From contig NZ_SLYP02000001.1 in the NCBI RefSeq assembly GCF_004341505.2, positions 3,124,501 through 3,188,500 of the forward strand: DNA of 64,000 nucleotides, given 5' to 3'. Below are positions 17,232 through 25,088 of this stretch, in pieces. The translations under genes were made by a program, and so were the position numbers. The DNA is from Sphingomonas sp. JUb134 (GTDB lineage: Bacteria > Pseudomonadota > Alphaproteobacteria > Sphingomonadales > Sphingomonadaceae). The number at the start of each line of letters is the position of its first letter. The stretch's first letter is position 1. The notes beneath the pieces were generated by a model. That model saw only the letters and a program-made list of their open reading frames with translations, was not told where the DNA came from and ran no database searches.

Positions 17232-18268
17232 AGCGCGTAGCAGGCGATCCGGTCGGTGACCTTGCGATCCGCGCCGTCCAGGAGGTTCTCTGCGACGATC
17301 TCGAAATCATTGTAGCTCGTGTGGGTGAAGGCGCCGCGGCCGTTGCAGTCACCGAGCGCCCAGACACCGGGCGCGGTCGTCTCGAGCCGATCATTCACGC
17401 GGATATAGCCCCGCTCGTCGATCTCGATGCCGGCGGCCTCGAGGCCCAGATCGCCCGTGTTGGGGATGCGGCCAACGGCCATCAGGACATGGCTCGCGAT
17501 AATTGCCGGCGCGCCGTGCGCGCACGTCAGGCCTACCTCGATCTTGTCCCCGTGAGGCGCGAAGCGGATACACTCGGCGTGCGTCCGGATTGCGATCCCT
17601 TCGTCCGCAAAAATGCGCTGCAATTCGGCCGAGACCCGCTCGTCCTCCCGGCCCACCAGGCGCTCGCCCTTTTCGACGACGGTCACTTCGGCACCGAAGC
17701 GGTGGAACGCCTGGGCGAATTCCAGGCCGACATAGCTTCCGCCGATCACGACCAGATGCGCCGGCACGGTGGAAAGCTTCAGGATGGAGCTGTTGGTGAG
17801 AAGCGGAACATCGGCGACGCCCGGCATGTCGGGAATGAAGGCCCGGCCGCCGACGTTGATGAAAATCTTGGCGGCGGTCAGAAGGTCGTCACCAACCCGA
17901 ACCGATCTGCCGCCCTCGAACCGCGCGTGACCGAAGATGAGGGTGCAGTTTTCCAGGCCGCGCAGCCATTCCTCATCGCGTCCCTGCGCATCCGAAGACA
18001 CCCTGCTGGTGCGCGCATGGACGCGCCCCATGTCGATGCTGATCGGACCCGTGACGACGCCGTACTCGGCACCGCGGCGCGCGAGATGCGCGGCGTAGGC
18101 TGAGGCCACCATCGTCTTGGTCGGCATGCAGCCGGTATTGACGCATGTGCCGCCCACCAGATGGCGCTCGACGATCGCGACCCTTTGTCCTGCGGTGGAA
18201 AGGCGGGCGGCGAGGGCGGGGCCAGCCTGGCCGGCACCGATGATGATCGCGTCGAAATGCTTCTCCAT
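16901..18268 (-). CDS. FAD-dependent pyridine nucleotide-disulfide oxidoreductase (class I, mercuric-reductase-like)
   Basis: A 455-residue flavoprotein. It has the FAD loop IIGAGQAGPALAARL, the redox-active disulfide GGTCVNTGCMPTK (Cys42 and Cys47), an NAD(P) loop VVIGGSYVGLEFAQAF, the second FAD motif GVWALGDCNGRGAFTH, and a dimerisation domain ending HIHPTVSELLP with the His-Glu pair. This is the dihydrolipoamide/mercuric reductase fold. The typical vicinal Cys pair of MerA at the C-terminus is absent, so it is better called an uncharacterised disulfide reductase. Together with the broken thioredoxin-reductase-like gene it suggests a redox-defence cluster invaded by IS elements. Confidence 0.88.
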   Translation of the reverse strand: MEKHFDAIIIGAGQAGPALAARLSTAGQRVAIVERHLVGGTCVNTGCMPTKTMVASAYAAHLARRGAEYGVVTGPISIDMGRVHARTSRVSSDAQGRDEEWLRGLENCTLIFGHARFEGGRSVRVGDDLLTAAKIFINVGGRAFIPDMPGVADVPLLTNSSILKLSTVPAHLVVIGGSYVGLEFAQAFHRFGAEVTVVEKGERLVGREDERVSAELQRIFADEGIAIRTHAECIRFAPHGDKIEVGLTCAHGAPAIIASHVLMAVGRIPNTGDLGLEAAGIEIDERGYIRVNDRLETTAPGVWALGDCNGRGAFTHTSYNDFEIVAENLLDGADRKVTDRIACYALYTDPPLGRVGISADKARSSGRSVKVGRRPMSRVGRAVEKDETAGFMEIVVDAETDRILGGTILGTSGDEAIHCILDMMANDATADRLRQTVHIHPTVSELLPTIAGSLE

Positions 18269-18475
18269 AGGGCTCCGCCTCCCTGCTCGTGCTGGGTGAC
18301 GAGCGCGTTCGGAACATCCGAGCCTATCGTTCTGACCGGCATCGCGTCGAGGGCTACCGCGCGCCTTCCCGCAATATTCATAACGTTTAACCGGGATTTA
18401 CATGGCGGCCGTCGTGCGCGGATGAGATGAAGGGAGAGTCGATTGTTAGGAGCGGCCTGATGCCGGGCAAACTGA

Positions 18476-18789
18476 ATGGATGAAGATCAAATGGCAGAAC
18501 GGATTGAGGCGGCGCTCCGAAGCGTTACAGCGCCGAATTTAAGGCCAAGGTCGCGCTGGAAGCGATCCGGGGCGATCTGACGCTGGCGGAGCTGGCAGCC
18601 AAGCATGGTGCGCACCACACGATGATCGCGTCGTGGAAGCGGCAGGCCATCGACGGCATGGCAGGCACGTTCTCCGGGGCTGGCGATGTGGCCAAGGCCG
18701 TCAGCGAGAGCGAGGTGGAAAAGCTGCATGCCAAGATCGGGCAATTGGTCGTCGAGCGGGATTTTTTAGCGAAAGCCTTCGGTCGATGA
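18476..18789 (+). pseudogene. IS3-family OrfA, frameshifted near the start
   Basis: From the ATG at 18476 or 18491 the frame reads MAERIEAALRSV and stops soon after. The family-like OrfA sequence (RYSAEFKAKVALEAIRGDLTLAELAAKHG, leucine-zipper EVEKLHAKIGQLVVERDFLAKAFGR) lies in another frame with no start of its own. Restoring one G in the GCGGCG run near 18513 would join the two frames as MAERIEAAAPKRYSAEFK, so a single-base deletion is the simplest explanation. The true stop overlaps the OrfB ATG at 18786. Confidence 0.75.
18762..18768 (+). promoter_or_regulatory. Programmed -1 frameshift heptamer TTTTTTA
   Basis: In the OrfA frame the bases read as T TTT TTA, the canonical X XXY YYZ slippery site. 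A -1 slip joins OrfA to the upstream-open OrfB frame (residues GFFSESLRSMSVDRR), producing the OrfAB fusion transposase expected in IS3 elements. It lies 21 bp before the OrfA stop. Confidence 0.6.
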
Positions 18790-19657
18790 GCGTGGACCGG
18801 AGGCGGACGATGGTCGAATCTGCTCACCACTGCTTGTCGATCGCGGCGCAGTGCCGCCTGCTGCGCATCAGCCGCTCGTCGTATTACTACGCACCGATGC
18901 CGGAAACGGACGAGACGCTGGCGCTGATGACGGTGATCGACGCGACGTTCCTGGACTGCCCGTGGTACGGTAGCCGCCAGATGGCGCGGCACCTGCGGCG
19001 TGCCGGGCACGAGGTCGGTCGCCATCGGGTGCGTCGCCTGATGGCGAAGATGGGGCTGACGCCGATCTACCAGCGGCCCCGCACGAGCGATCAGCACCCG
19101 CAGCACCGGGTCTATCCGTATCTACTGCGCAAGCTGGCGATCGAACGGCCCAATCACGTGTGGTGCGCCGACGTGACGTACATCCCGATGCGCCGTGGCT
19201 TCCTCTATCTGGTGGCGATCATGGACTGGGCGACCCGCAAGGTGCTCGCCTGGCGGCTGTCGAACACGATGGGCGCCGGCTTCTGTGTCGCGGCGCTGGA
19301 AGAGGCGTTGGCCCGGTTCGGCAAGCCGGAAATCTTCAACACGGACCAGGGCAGCCAGTTCACCAGCTACGCCTTCATCAGCGTGCTGCGTGACGCCGAG
19401 GTCCGCATCAGCATGGATGGCCGGGGCCGGTGGATGGACAACGTCTTCATCGAACGCCTCTGGCGATCCCTGAAGTACGAGTGCGTCTATCTCCACGCCT
19501 TCGAGACCGGCTCGGAGCTGCGGGCTGGCCTTGGCCGGTGGATCACCTATTACAACACCCAGCGTCCGCACTCGGGACTGGCCGGGAGAACCCCGGTCGA
19601 GGCCTATCGGCGGATCGGACAATCAGGTCATGGGGGGCATGCCCCCCATGACCTGAT
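18786..19657 (+). CDS. IS3-family transposase OrfB
   Basis: OrfB starts MSVDRRRTMVESAHH. It has an HTH_21-like region (YGSRQMARHLRRAGHEVGRHRVRRLMAKMGL) and a complete DDE core: WCADVTYIP, FNTDQGSQFTS and DNVFIERLWRSLKYE, followed by YNTQRPHSGLAGRTPVEAYRR. The C-terminus runs into the palindrome and then into the next IS3 element without a stop until 19787, so the native end was replaced. The core looks intact, but without a functional OrfA and right terminal repeat the element is probably immobile. Confidence 0.8.
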
Positions 19658-19663
19658 TGTCCG
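19616..19663. repeat. Perfect 48-bp palindrome at the junction of two IS3 elements
   Basis: The sequence from CGGACAATCAGGTCATGG through its exact reverse complement is uninterrupted, with no spacer, and the centre is GGGGGGCATGCCCCCC. The last six bases (TGTCCG) are also the first bases of the complete IS3 element, so the palindrome crosses the IS boundary. It would form a very stable hairpin in RNA or single-stranded DNA. Confidence 0.85.
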
Positions 19664-19731
19664 TCGTCAGAACATTCGGCACAACTCGCGGCGTAGATTA
19701 GCGGAGTGCGGACCTCGTCAGGGGGTTGATG

Positions 19732-20712
19732 TTAGGCGGCGAACTTGCGGTGCTGCAAGCGCCGATGTTCGATGGTCTGTCGCTTGATCCTTTCGCGCAG
19801 TTTGATGATTGCCGGAGCCCTGCCGAAGTAGGCGTCGGCAGGCGTCACGTTGGCCAGGCTCTCGTGGTATCGCTGGTGATTGTAGTGCTCGACGAAGGCC
19901 TCGATGTGGGCTTCGAGGTCGCCGGGCAGGAAGTAGTTTTCCAGCAAGATGCGGTTTTTCAGGGTCTGGTGCCAGCGCTCGATCTTGCCCTGGGTTTGGG
20001 GATGACACGGGGCGCAGCGGACATGGCTCATCTTCCGGGCCTCGATGTATTCCGCCAGCTCACCCGCGATGTAGCTGGGGCCATTATCGCTGAGTAGCCG
20101 GGGTTTGTGCAGCACCGTGGCGCTGTCGCAACCAGAAGCCGCCAGGGCGAGGTCCAGCGTGTCGGTGACGTCCTCGGCTCGCATGTTGGTGCACAGCTTC
20201 CAGGCGATGATGTAGCGCGAGAAGTCGTCGAGCACGGTCGACAGATACATCCAGCCCCACCCGATGATCTTGAAGTAGGTGAAGTCGGTCTGCCACATCT
20301 CGTTCGGCCGCGTGGTTTTCGTGTGGAACTGATCGGCAGCCTTGATCACGACATAGGCCGGGCTGGTGATCAGGTCGTGGGCCTTCAACAGGCGGTAAAC
20401 CGTGGATTCCGACACGAAGTAGCGCTGCCCATCGGTGAAGCGCACGGCCAGTTCCCGGGGGCTCAGCTCAGACTGTTCCAGCGCCAGCTCGATGATCTGG
20501 TCGTGGATGCCCGCCGGGATGCGGTTCCACACCCGGCTCGGCGCCGATGGCCGATCTTCCAACGCCTCCGGCCCGCCTTCGAGGTAGCGATCATACCAGC
20601 GGTAGAATGTCCGACGAGGGATGCCGAGTTGGTCCAGCGTGCGCTTGGCCGACAGGTGCGACTGCTCGACGGTTCTGATGATCTCGAGCTTCTCGGATGC
20701 GGGATATCTCAT
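19732..20712 (-). CDS. IS3-family transposase OrfB
   Basis: A 326-residue protein starting MRYPASEKLEIIRTVEQ. It has HTH regions (LSAKRTLDQLGIPRRTFYRWYDRY, SPRELAVRFTDGQRYFVSESTVYRLL) and an intact DDE core in MWQTDFTYFK, LLSDNGPSY and QGKIERWHQT. Its ATG overlaps the OrfA stop (ATGA), so it may be made by coupling as well as by frameshifting. Confidence 0.9.
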   Translation of the reverse strand: MRYPASEKLEIIRTVEQSHLSAKRTLDQLGIPRRTFYRWYDRYLEGGPEALEDRPSAPSRVWNRIPAGIHDQIIELALEQSELSPRELAVRFTDGQRYFVSESTVYRLLKAHDLITSPAYVVIKAADQFHTKTTRPNEMWQTDFTYFKIIGWGWMYLSTVLDDFSRYIIAWKLCTNMRAEDVTDTLDLALAASGCDSATVLHKPRLLSDNGPSYIAGELAEYIEARKMSHVRCAPCHPQTQGKIERWHQTLKNRILLENYFLPGDLEAHIEAFVEHYNHQRYHESLANVTPADAYFGRAPAIIKLRERIKRQTIEHRRLQHRKFAA

Positions 20713-21095
20713 TCGTCGTTGCCCCCATCCGCGACCATGCTTTTTTTGAGCAGACGGTTTTCCAGTGTCAGATCGGCCACGCATTCCTTCAGGGCCCGGG
20801 CTTCGCGGCGCAGGTCCTGGACCTCTCCGGTGGTCGCGGCACGGGCGGTGTCGCCGGCCAGGCGGCGCTTGCCAGCTTCCATGAACTCCTTCGACCAGGT
20901 GTAATACAGGCTCTGGGCAATGCCTTCCTTGCGGCATAGCTCGGCGATGCTGTCTTCCCCGCGCAGGCCATCCAGCACGATGCGGATCTTGTCCTCGGCC
21001 GAAAAGTGGCGCCGGGTCTGTCGGCGGATGTCCTTCACTACCCGCTCTGCTGGGGCCTTGGCGGGCGATTTTACATTGGAGGATCTGGGCTTCAT
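20709..21095 (-). CDS. IS3-family OrfA
   Basis: A 128-residue DNA-binding subunit with a helix-turn-helix (FSAEDKIRIVLDGLRGEDSIAELCRKEGIAQSLYYTWSKEF) and a C-terminal leucine-zipper-like region (LRREARALKECVADLTLENRLLKKS). It recognises the terminal repeats and regulates transposition. The frameshift run lies in the LKK codons near its end. Confidence 0.9.
   Translation of the reverse strand: MKPRSSNVKSPAKAPAERVVKDIRRQTRRHFSAEDKIRIVLDGLRGEDSIAELCRKEGIAQSLYYTWSKEFMEAGKRRLAGDTARAATTGEVQDLRREARALKECVADLTLENRLLKKSMVADGGNDE
20741..20747 (-). promoter_or_regulatory. Programmed -1 frameshift run (A7)
   Basis: On the coding strand the OrfA codons read CTC AAA AAA AGC. Slipping back one base continues as AAG CAT GGT, which reads straight into OrfB (KHGRGWGQRRMRYPAS) with no stop. 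This is the standard IS3 arrangement for an OrfAB fusion. Confidence 0.75.
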
Positions 21096-21180
21096 CTTCG
21101 TTCCTTCGTCACTACGACGAAGCCCAGATCCTCCTTAAATCACAACCTCAAATCTGTGCCATTGGTGCTGACGGCGGACA

Positions 21181-21643
21181 GTCGAAGCCGAACTGGCCGA
21201 GCACCGCCAGCGCCTCGCGGTCGCGTTCCTTGGTAGCGTACCACCGCGGGCTGTCGGGCAGCAGCAGGGTGACGAGCAGGAACACCGCGGACGGAAGCGC
21301 GACGATCCCGAGCATCCAGCGCCGCGCCGAGCGACGACACGACGTAGGCGACCGCGATGACGAGCAGCATCGGCTTGCGCCCGAACCGGTCGGCGGGCGC
21401 GCCCGCGACGAGCGAGCCGATGACCGTCCCGATCAGCGCGGAGGCGACGGTGAAGCCGAGGCTAGCGTCCGAGAGCGCGAAACGCGCCTGCAACGCGGTC
21501 GTGGTGCCCGATATCACCGCGGTGTCGAACCCGAACAGCAGTCCGCCGAGCGCGGCGCCCAGCGCGCTGAGCACGATCGCGCCGGTGACCCGTCCTTCCG
21601 AACCCGCCGCGTCCCCGGCATCGGCGATGCTGCCGGCGCTCAT
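21181..21643 (-). pseudogene. MFS sugar-porter transporter, internally deleted and truncated by IS3
   Basis: It starts MSAGSIADAGDAAG, its ATG overlapping the GH2 stop (ATGA). Residues about 20-105 are the first three helices of a sugar porter (LGGLLFGFDTAVISG, GAPADRFGRKPM). Near 21322 the homology jumps, in another frame, to WMLGIVALPSAVFLLV and LPDSPRWYATKERDREAL, which in the family follow helix 6; roughly 75 residues are missing. The gene then ends at the IS3 terminus at 21180. It was evidently the inner-membrane importer for sugars released by the neighbouring hydrolases and is now non-functional. Confidence 0.85.
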
Positions 21644-24600
21644 CGCGCGGCGATCGTCGCTGCGGTGACGTTCCATCCGGCGAGCCTCACGCTCGGCTGC
21701 GCGGCCACGCCAGCGGGATAGCGGATCGCGATGTCGCGACGCTCGCCCGGCAGCAGCGAGATGTAATTGTCGTCGTAGAAGGCGGGTAGGATGCGCTTTC
21801 CGTCGGCATCCACCAGCGTCAGCTTGGCATTGAGCGCGGGGACGGCGGTATCGTTGGAGAGCGTGACCCGCATCACGCGGTCGGCGCCGTCGACCTGGGG
21901 CGCGCCGGCACTCGCCGTCAGCGCGACCGGGGCGAGCGTGTTGAGCGCGCGGTACGCCGCCTCGTCGCGGCCGCGCCAGTAGAAGTTCTCCGACAGCGAG
22001 CGCCCGTCACGGCCGAGCAGCGACAGCTTGACCAGAACCATCGGCGTCTGCGCGAACAGGTCGGTCAGCGGCACCGCGGCGAGCGGGGTCGCGCGATTGG
22101 CCAGCGCATCCAGCTTCGTGTCGCGGGCGTACAGTTCGCGGTTGTCGAGCCCGACGACGCGCACCCGCGCGGTCAGCCCCCGCGCGTCGTCTCGCGTGGT
22201 GTTCAGCACCACCAGCTCGTTGCCGGGCAGGTTGAGCTGTACGTGGAGCGGCTCGACCGCCTTCTTCGCGCCGTAATAGGCGGCGTGGGTGTCATAGTCC
22301 CACGAGTAGATCTGCCACGCGTTCGACGGCCATGCCGGGTGCGTCATCCACAGCAGTCGGCCGGAGTTCTTGGTCCACAGATGGCCCTGATAGCCCTCGT
22401 ACATCGCCTTGTGCGTTTCGAGGTTCATCATCTGCGCCTTGCGCTCGAAATCGGCGAAGCTGGTGCCCGCGCCGTACATGCGGTCGAGCGCGGCCATGAA
22501 CGTCTTGGTGTCGCCGTTTCCGGCGAAATGCCAGTCGTGATAGGCGAGCACGTCGCCGAGCGGCCAGCGGTCACCCGCGGGCACGTAGCTCGCGATCGAC
22601 TCCGCGGTCGACAGCGACGGCGTGCCGGTCTCGACCGAGAAGCCGGTGGCGAGGTCGGTGAAGTAACCGACTGGCGGACGGTAATTGTAGGGGCCCGACC
22701 CCTGCAGGTTGACGACGTTCGAGCTGCCGGTGAACCAGCGCGTGCCGTCGAGATCGAACACCGCCTTCGCCAGCCCCTCGTTGAGCGTTGGGTAGGGCAC
22801 GCCCTCGTTCCGGCCGAACCACAGGATGATCGAGGGATGGTTGCGATAGCGCGCGATCGTGTCGCGCGCGTTGGCGAGGAACAGCGACGCGTCGTCGGGC
22901 TCAACCTGAAAATTCTGCGTCGACTGCCAGAAATCGTTCAGGATCATCATGCCGTTCTCGTCGGCGAGATCGTAGAACTCCTCCTCGTTGTTGTTGCCCA
23001 TCCAGTTGCGGATGATGTTCATGTGCGCCTCGCGCTGGAGGCGGAAATACGGCGCGAGCCGGTCGTAGCTGACGCGCTTCATCGCGTCGTCCATGCCCCA
23101 GTTGCCGCCGCGCGCGGCGATGCGCACGCCGTTGACGCGGATCGTCAGGTGCGGCTCGGGCAACGTCTCGGTGATCGCGGTGACGGCGCGCGAGCGTTCG
23201 CCCGCTGGCGTGAGCGACTCCGCCCAGCCGGTCGGCGTCTGCTTGATCGCGGCGTGGCGCACGTCGATCAGCGACGTGTGCGCGAGCGCGCCGTCGGTGG
23301 TCTGCACGTTGACGCGGCGCAAGCTGCCGGCCGCGTCGAACAGCGACAGGTCGTAGCTGACCTCGCGGATGCCGAAGCGGTCGCGGCGCGTGTCGGACAC
23401 GCCGTCTGCCCCCGCCACTTCGTAGGTCACGTCGTAGAGGTGCGGCGCGCCGTAGCCGTTCGGCCACCACAGCTTCGGGTTCGCGACCTTCAACTGGCGG
23501 AACTCGGCCGGAGTGAAGGAGACCTCGCTGTGGCCCGCGGGCGCGATCACCTGCTTCTCGACGGTCACGCCCTCGAACGCGACGCGCACCGTGACGCTCG
23601 TCGCCGCGCCCGCATTGTCGATCGGCACGGTGACGTAGACGTCGGCGCTGTCGGTGCGCGGCAGCGGCAGGTCGGTGACGACGTGCGGGTCGCCGATCCT
23701 GACGGGGCCGGTCGCGACCAGCTCGACCGGGCGCCACAGCCCGGTGTTGCGGTCGCGAATGCCGGGGATCCAGTCCCAGCCCTCGGTCGCGACGAAGGTC
23801 GGCCCGTCGATCGCGAGCTGTCCGCCGTTCTCACCCACGCCAGCCTTCACCGACTGCTCGTGCGGGATGCCGGGATGCGGCGGCGGCGATACCTTGACCG
23901 CGATCACGTTCTCGCCCGCGACCGGCGTGTAGGCGAACTGCCCGCGCACGAACGCACCACGCGTCTCGCCCAATCGCGTCCCGTTGGCCCAGATCTCCGA
24001 CGCGTAGTTGATGCCGCCGAACACCAGCGTCAGCCGCTTGCCCGCGGCTTGCGCCGGTACGGTGAAGCTGGTGCGGTACCAGTAATCCTGCCGTGCCAGG
24101 CGCTCGGGGATCCTCAGGTTGTTGAGCCCGTAGTAGGGGTCGGGATAGACGCCGCGATCGACCAGCGTCTGGAGCACCGTGCCCGGCACGGTGGCGGCGC
24201 GCCACGTGCCCTTGGGCGCGCCCGCGCGCGACAGCGTCGCGCCGTCGCCCGCCACGTCGGGCGCAGCGGCCAGCGTCCAGCCATTGACCTGCCAGTGTCC
24301 GGGCGCGGTCGGCTGCATCACCGGCGCGGTCGACACCGGCTTGGCGACGGGCACGGAATAAGCGTTGTCGCGCGATTGCGGCAGCGTCCAGGCATCCTGC
24401 TGCGTGGTGAGGCCGATGTTGGCCTGCTTCTGGAGTGGCCAGCCGACGCCGACCTCCGTCATTTGCACCAGCGCGAAATCGGGTCGCGCGCGCGCGATCC
24501 CGGCGATTGCGGCGGCACCCAGCGCGCGACCGTCGACGCGCGCGTCCACCAGATCGCCGCCGAAGTGCGGCGTGCTGGCGACGGCCGGCGCGATCGCGAG

Positions 24601-25053
24601 ACGCGGCGCCACCGCGGTCGATCGCGCGCTGCCGCGCGCCACCGCGCGACCGTCGAGGTACAGCGTGACCCGCGATCCGTCCGACACCGCGGCGACGTGG
24701 TGCCAGCTACCCGCCGGCACCGCGCCGCCGCGGACCAGGGTCCCACCGTCGCGCAGTCCGATCCGGCCGTCCGCGAGCACCAACGCGCGGTTCGCTGCAG
24801 CGTCTCCCAGCTGCACCAGCACCACCTCGCCGCGCAGCCCCGCGTCGGGGCGCACCCAGGTCGCGATCGTGTAGGGCGCGCCCGCGGCGACCAGCGCGTC
24901 AGCCTGCTCAAGCGGTCGCTCGATCCCGATACCGCCGTTCAGCACGTGCGCGTTGTACGGGCCGCCGTTACCCGGCACCTGCGCGGCTGCGGGTAGCTGG
25001 GCTAGCGTGACGCTTGCTAGCAGCAACGAGGTCGTCTTTACCACTCTACACAC
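21640..25053 (-). CDS. Glycoside hydrolase family 2 protein with N-terminal LamG-like domain
   Basis: A 1,137-residue secreted enzyme. The GTG at 25053 follows GGGAGAG at good spacing and begins a signal peptide (CRVVKTTSLLLASVTLAQLPAAAQ). Residues about 25-200 are a LamG/concanavalin-like lectin module. A GH2 sugar-binding domain (PGTVLQTLVDRGVYPDPYYGLNN, FGGINYASEIWANG), an Ig-like domain and the catalytic barrel (NIIRNWMGNNNEEEFYDLADENGMM) follow. The acid/base is likely Glu750 in WFGRNEG and the nucleophile Glu808 in SVETGTPS. Layout resembles exo-beta-glucosaminidase and beta-mannosidase subfamilies; beta-mannosidase fits the locus best. It shares an operon with the upstream ROK kinase (35 bp gap) and the downstream MFS gene. 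Confidence 0.88.
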   Translation of the reverse strand: MCRVVKTTSLLLASVTLAQLPAAAQVPGNGGPYNAHVLNGGIGIERPLEQADALVAAGAPYTIATWVRPDAGLRGEVVLVQLGDAAANRALVLADGRIGLRDGGTLVRGGAVPAGSWHHVAAVSDGSRVTLYLDGRAVARGSARSTAVAPRLAIAPAVASTPHFGGDLVDARVDGRALGAAAIAGIARARPDFALVQMTEVGVGWPLQKQANIGLTTQQDAWTLPQSRDNAYSVPVAKPVSTAPVMQPTAPGHWQVNGWTLAAAPDVAGDGATLSRAGAPKGTWRAATVPGTVLQTLVDRGVYPDPYYGLNNLRIPERLARQDYWYRTSFTVPAQAAGKRLTLVFGGINYASEIWANGTRLGETRGAFVRGQFAYTPVAGENVIAVKVSPPPHPGIPHEQSVKAGVGENGGQLAIDGPTFVATEGWDWIPGIRDRNTGLWRPVELVATGPVRIGDPHVVTDLPLPRTDSADVYVTVPIDNAGAATSVTVRVAFEGVTVEKQVIAPAGHSEVSFTPAEFRQLKVANPKLWWPNGYGAPHLYDVTYEVAGADGVSDTRRDRFGIREVSYDLSLFDAAGSLRRVNVQTTDGALAHTSLIDVRHAAIKQTPTGWAESLTPAGERSRAVTAITETLPEPHLTIRVNGVRIAARGGNWGMDDAMKRVSYDRLAPYFRLQREAHMNIIRNWMGNNNEEEFYDLADENGMMILNDFWQSTQNFQVEPDDASLFLANARDTIARYRNHPSIILWFGRNEGVPYPTLNEGLAKAVFDLDGTRWFTGSSNVVNLQGSGPYNYRPPVGYFTDLATGFSVETGTPSLSTAESIASYVPAGDRWPLGDVLAYHDWHFAGNGDTKTFMAALDRMYGAGTSFADFERKAQMMNLETHKAMYEGYQGHLWTKNSGRLLWMTHPAWPSNAWQIYSWDYDTHAAYYGAKKAVEPLHVQLNLPGNELVVLNTTRDDARGLTARVRVVGLDNRELYARDTKLDALANRATPLAAVPLTDLFAQTPMVLVKLSLLGRDGRSLSENFYWRGRDEAAYRALNTLAPVALTASAGAPQVDGADRVMRVTLSNDTAVPALNAKLTLVDADGKRILPAFYDDNYISLLPGERRDIAIRYPAGVAAQPSVRLAGWNVTAATIAAR

Positions 25054-25088
25054 AATTTCTCTCCCGGATCGCTGATGCTCGTGCTTTC

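Larger units (their letters stand above)
18476..19657 (+). mobile_element. Second IS3-family element, degraded
   Basis: It carries an OrfA/OrfB pair different from the other IS3 element in the window. OrfA has a one-base deletion near its start. The right terminal repeat is not visible because the complete IS3 element begins at 19658. The left end is placed only approximately, near 18460-18476; no convincing terminal repeat pair can be read. Confidence 0.7.
19658..21180 (-). mobile_element. Complete IS3-family element
   Basis: A 1,523-bp element with terminal inverted repeats TGTCCGTCGTCAG and TGTCCGCCGTCAG (20 of 26 terminal positions match) and overlapping orfA and orfB joined by an A7 slippery run. 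Flanking triplets differ (GAT before, GTC after), so no target duplication remains. Its right end at 21180 truncates the MFS transporter pseudogene. A 604-bp piece of a second copy is at 14746-15349. Confidence 0.92.
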
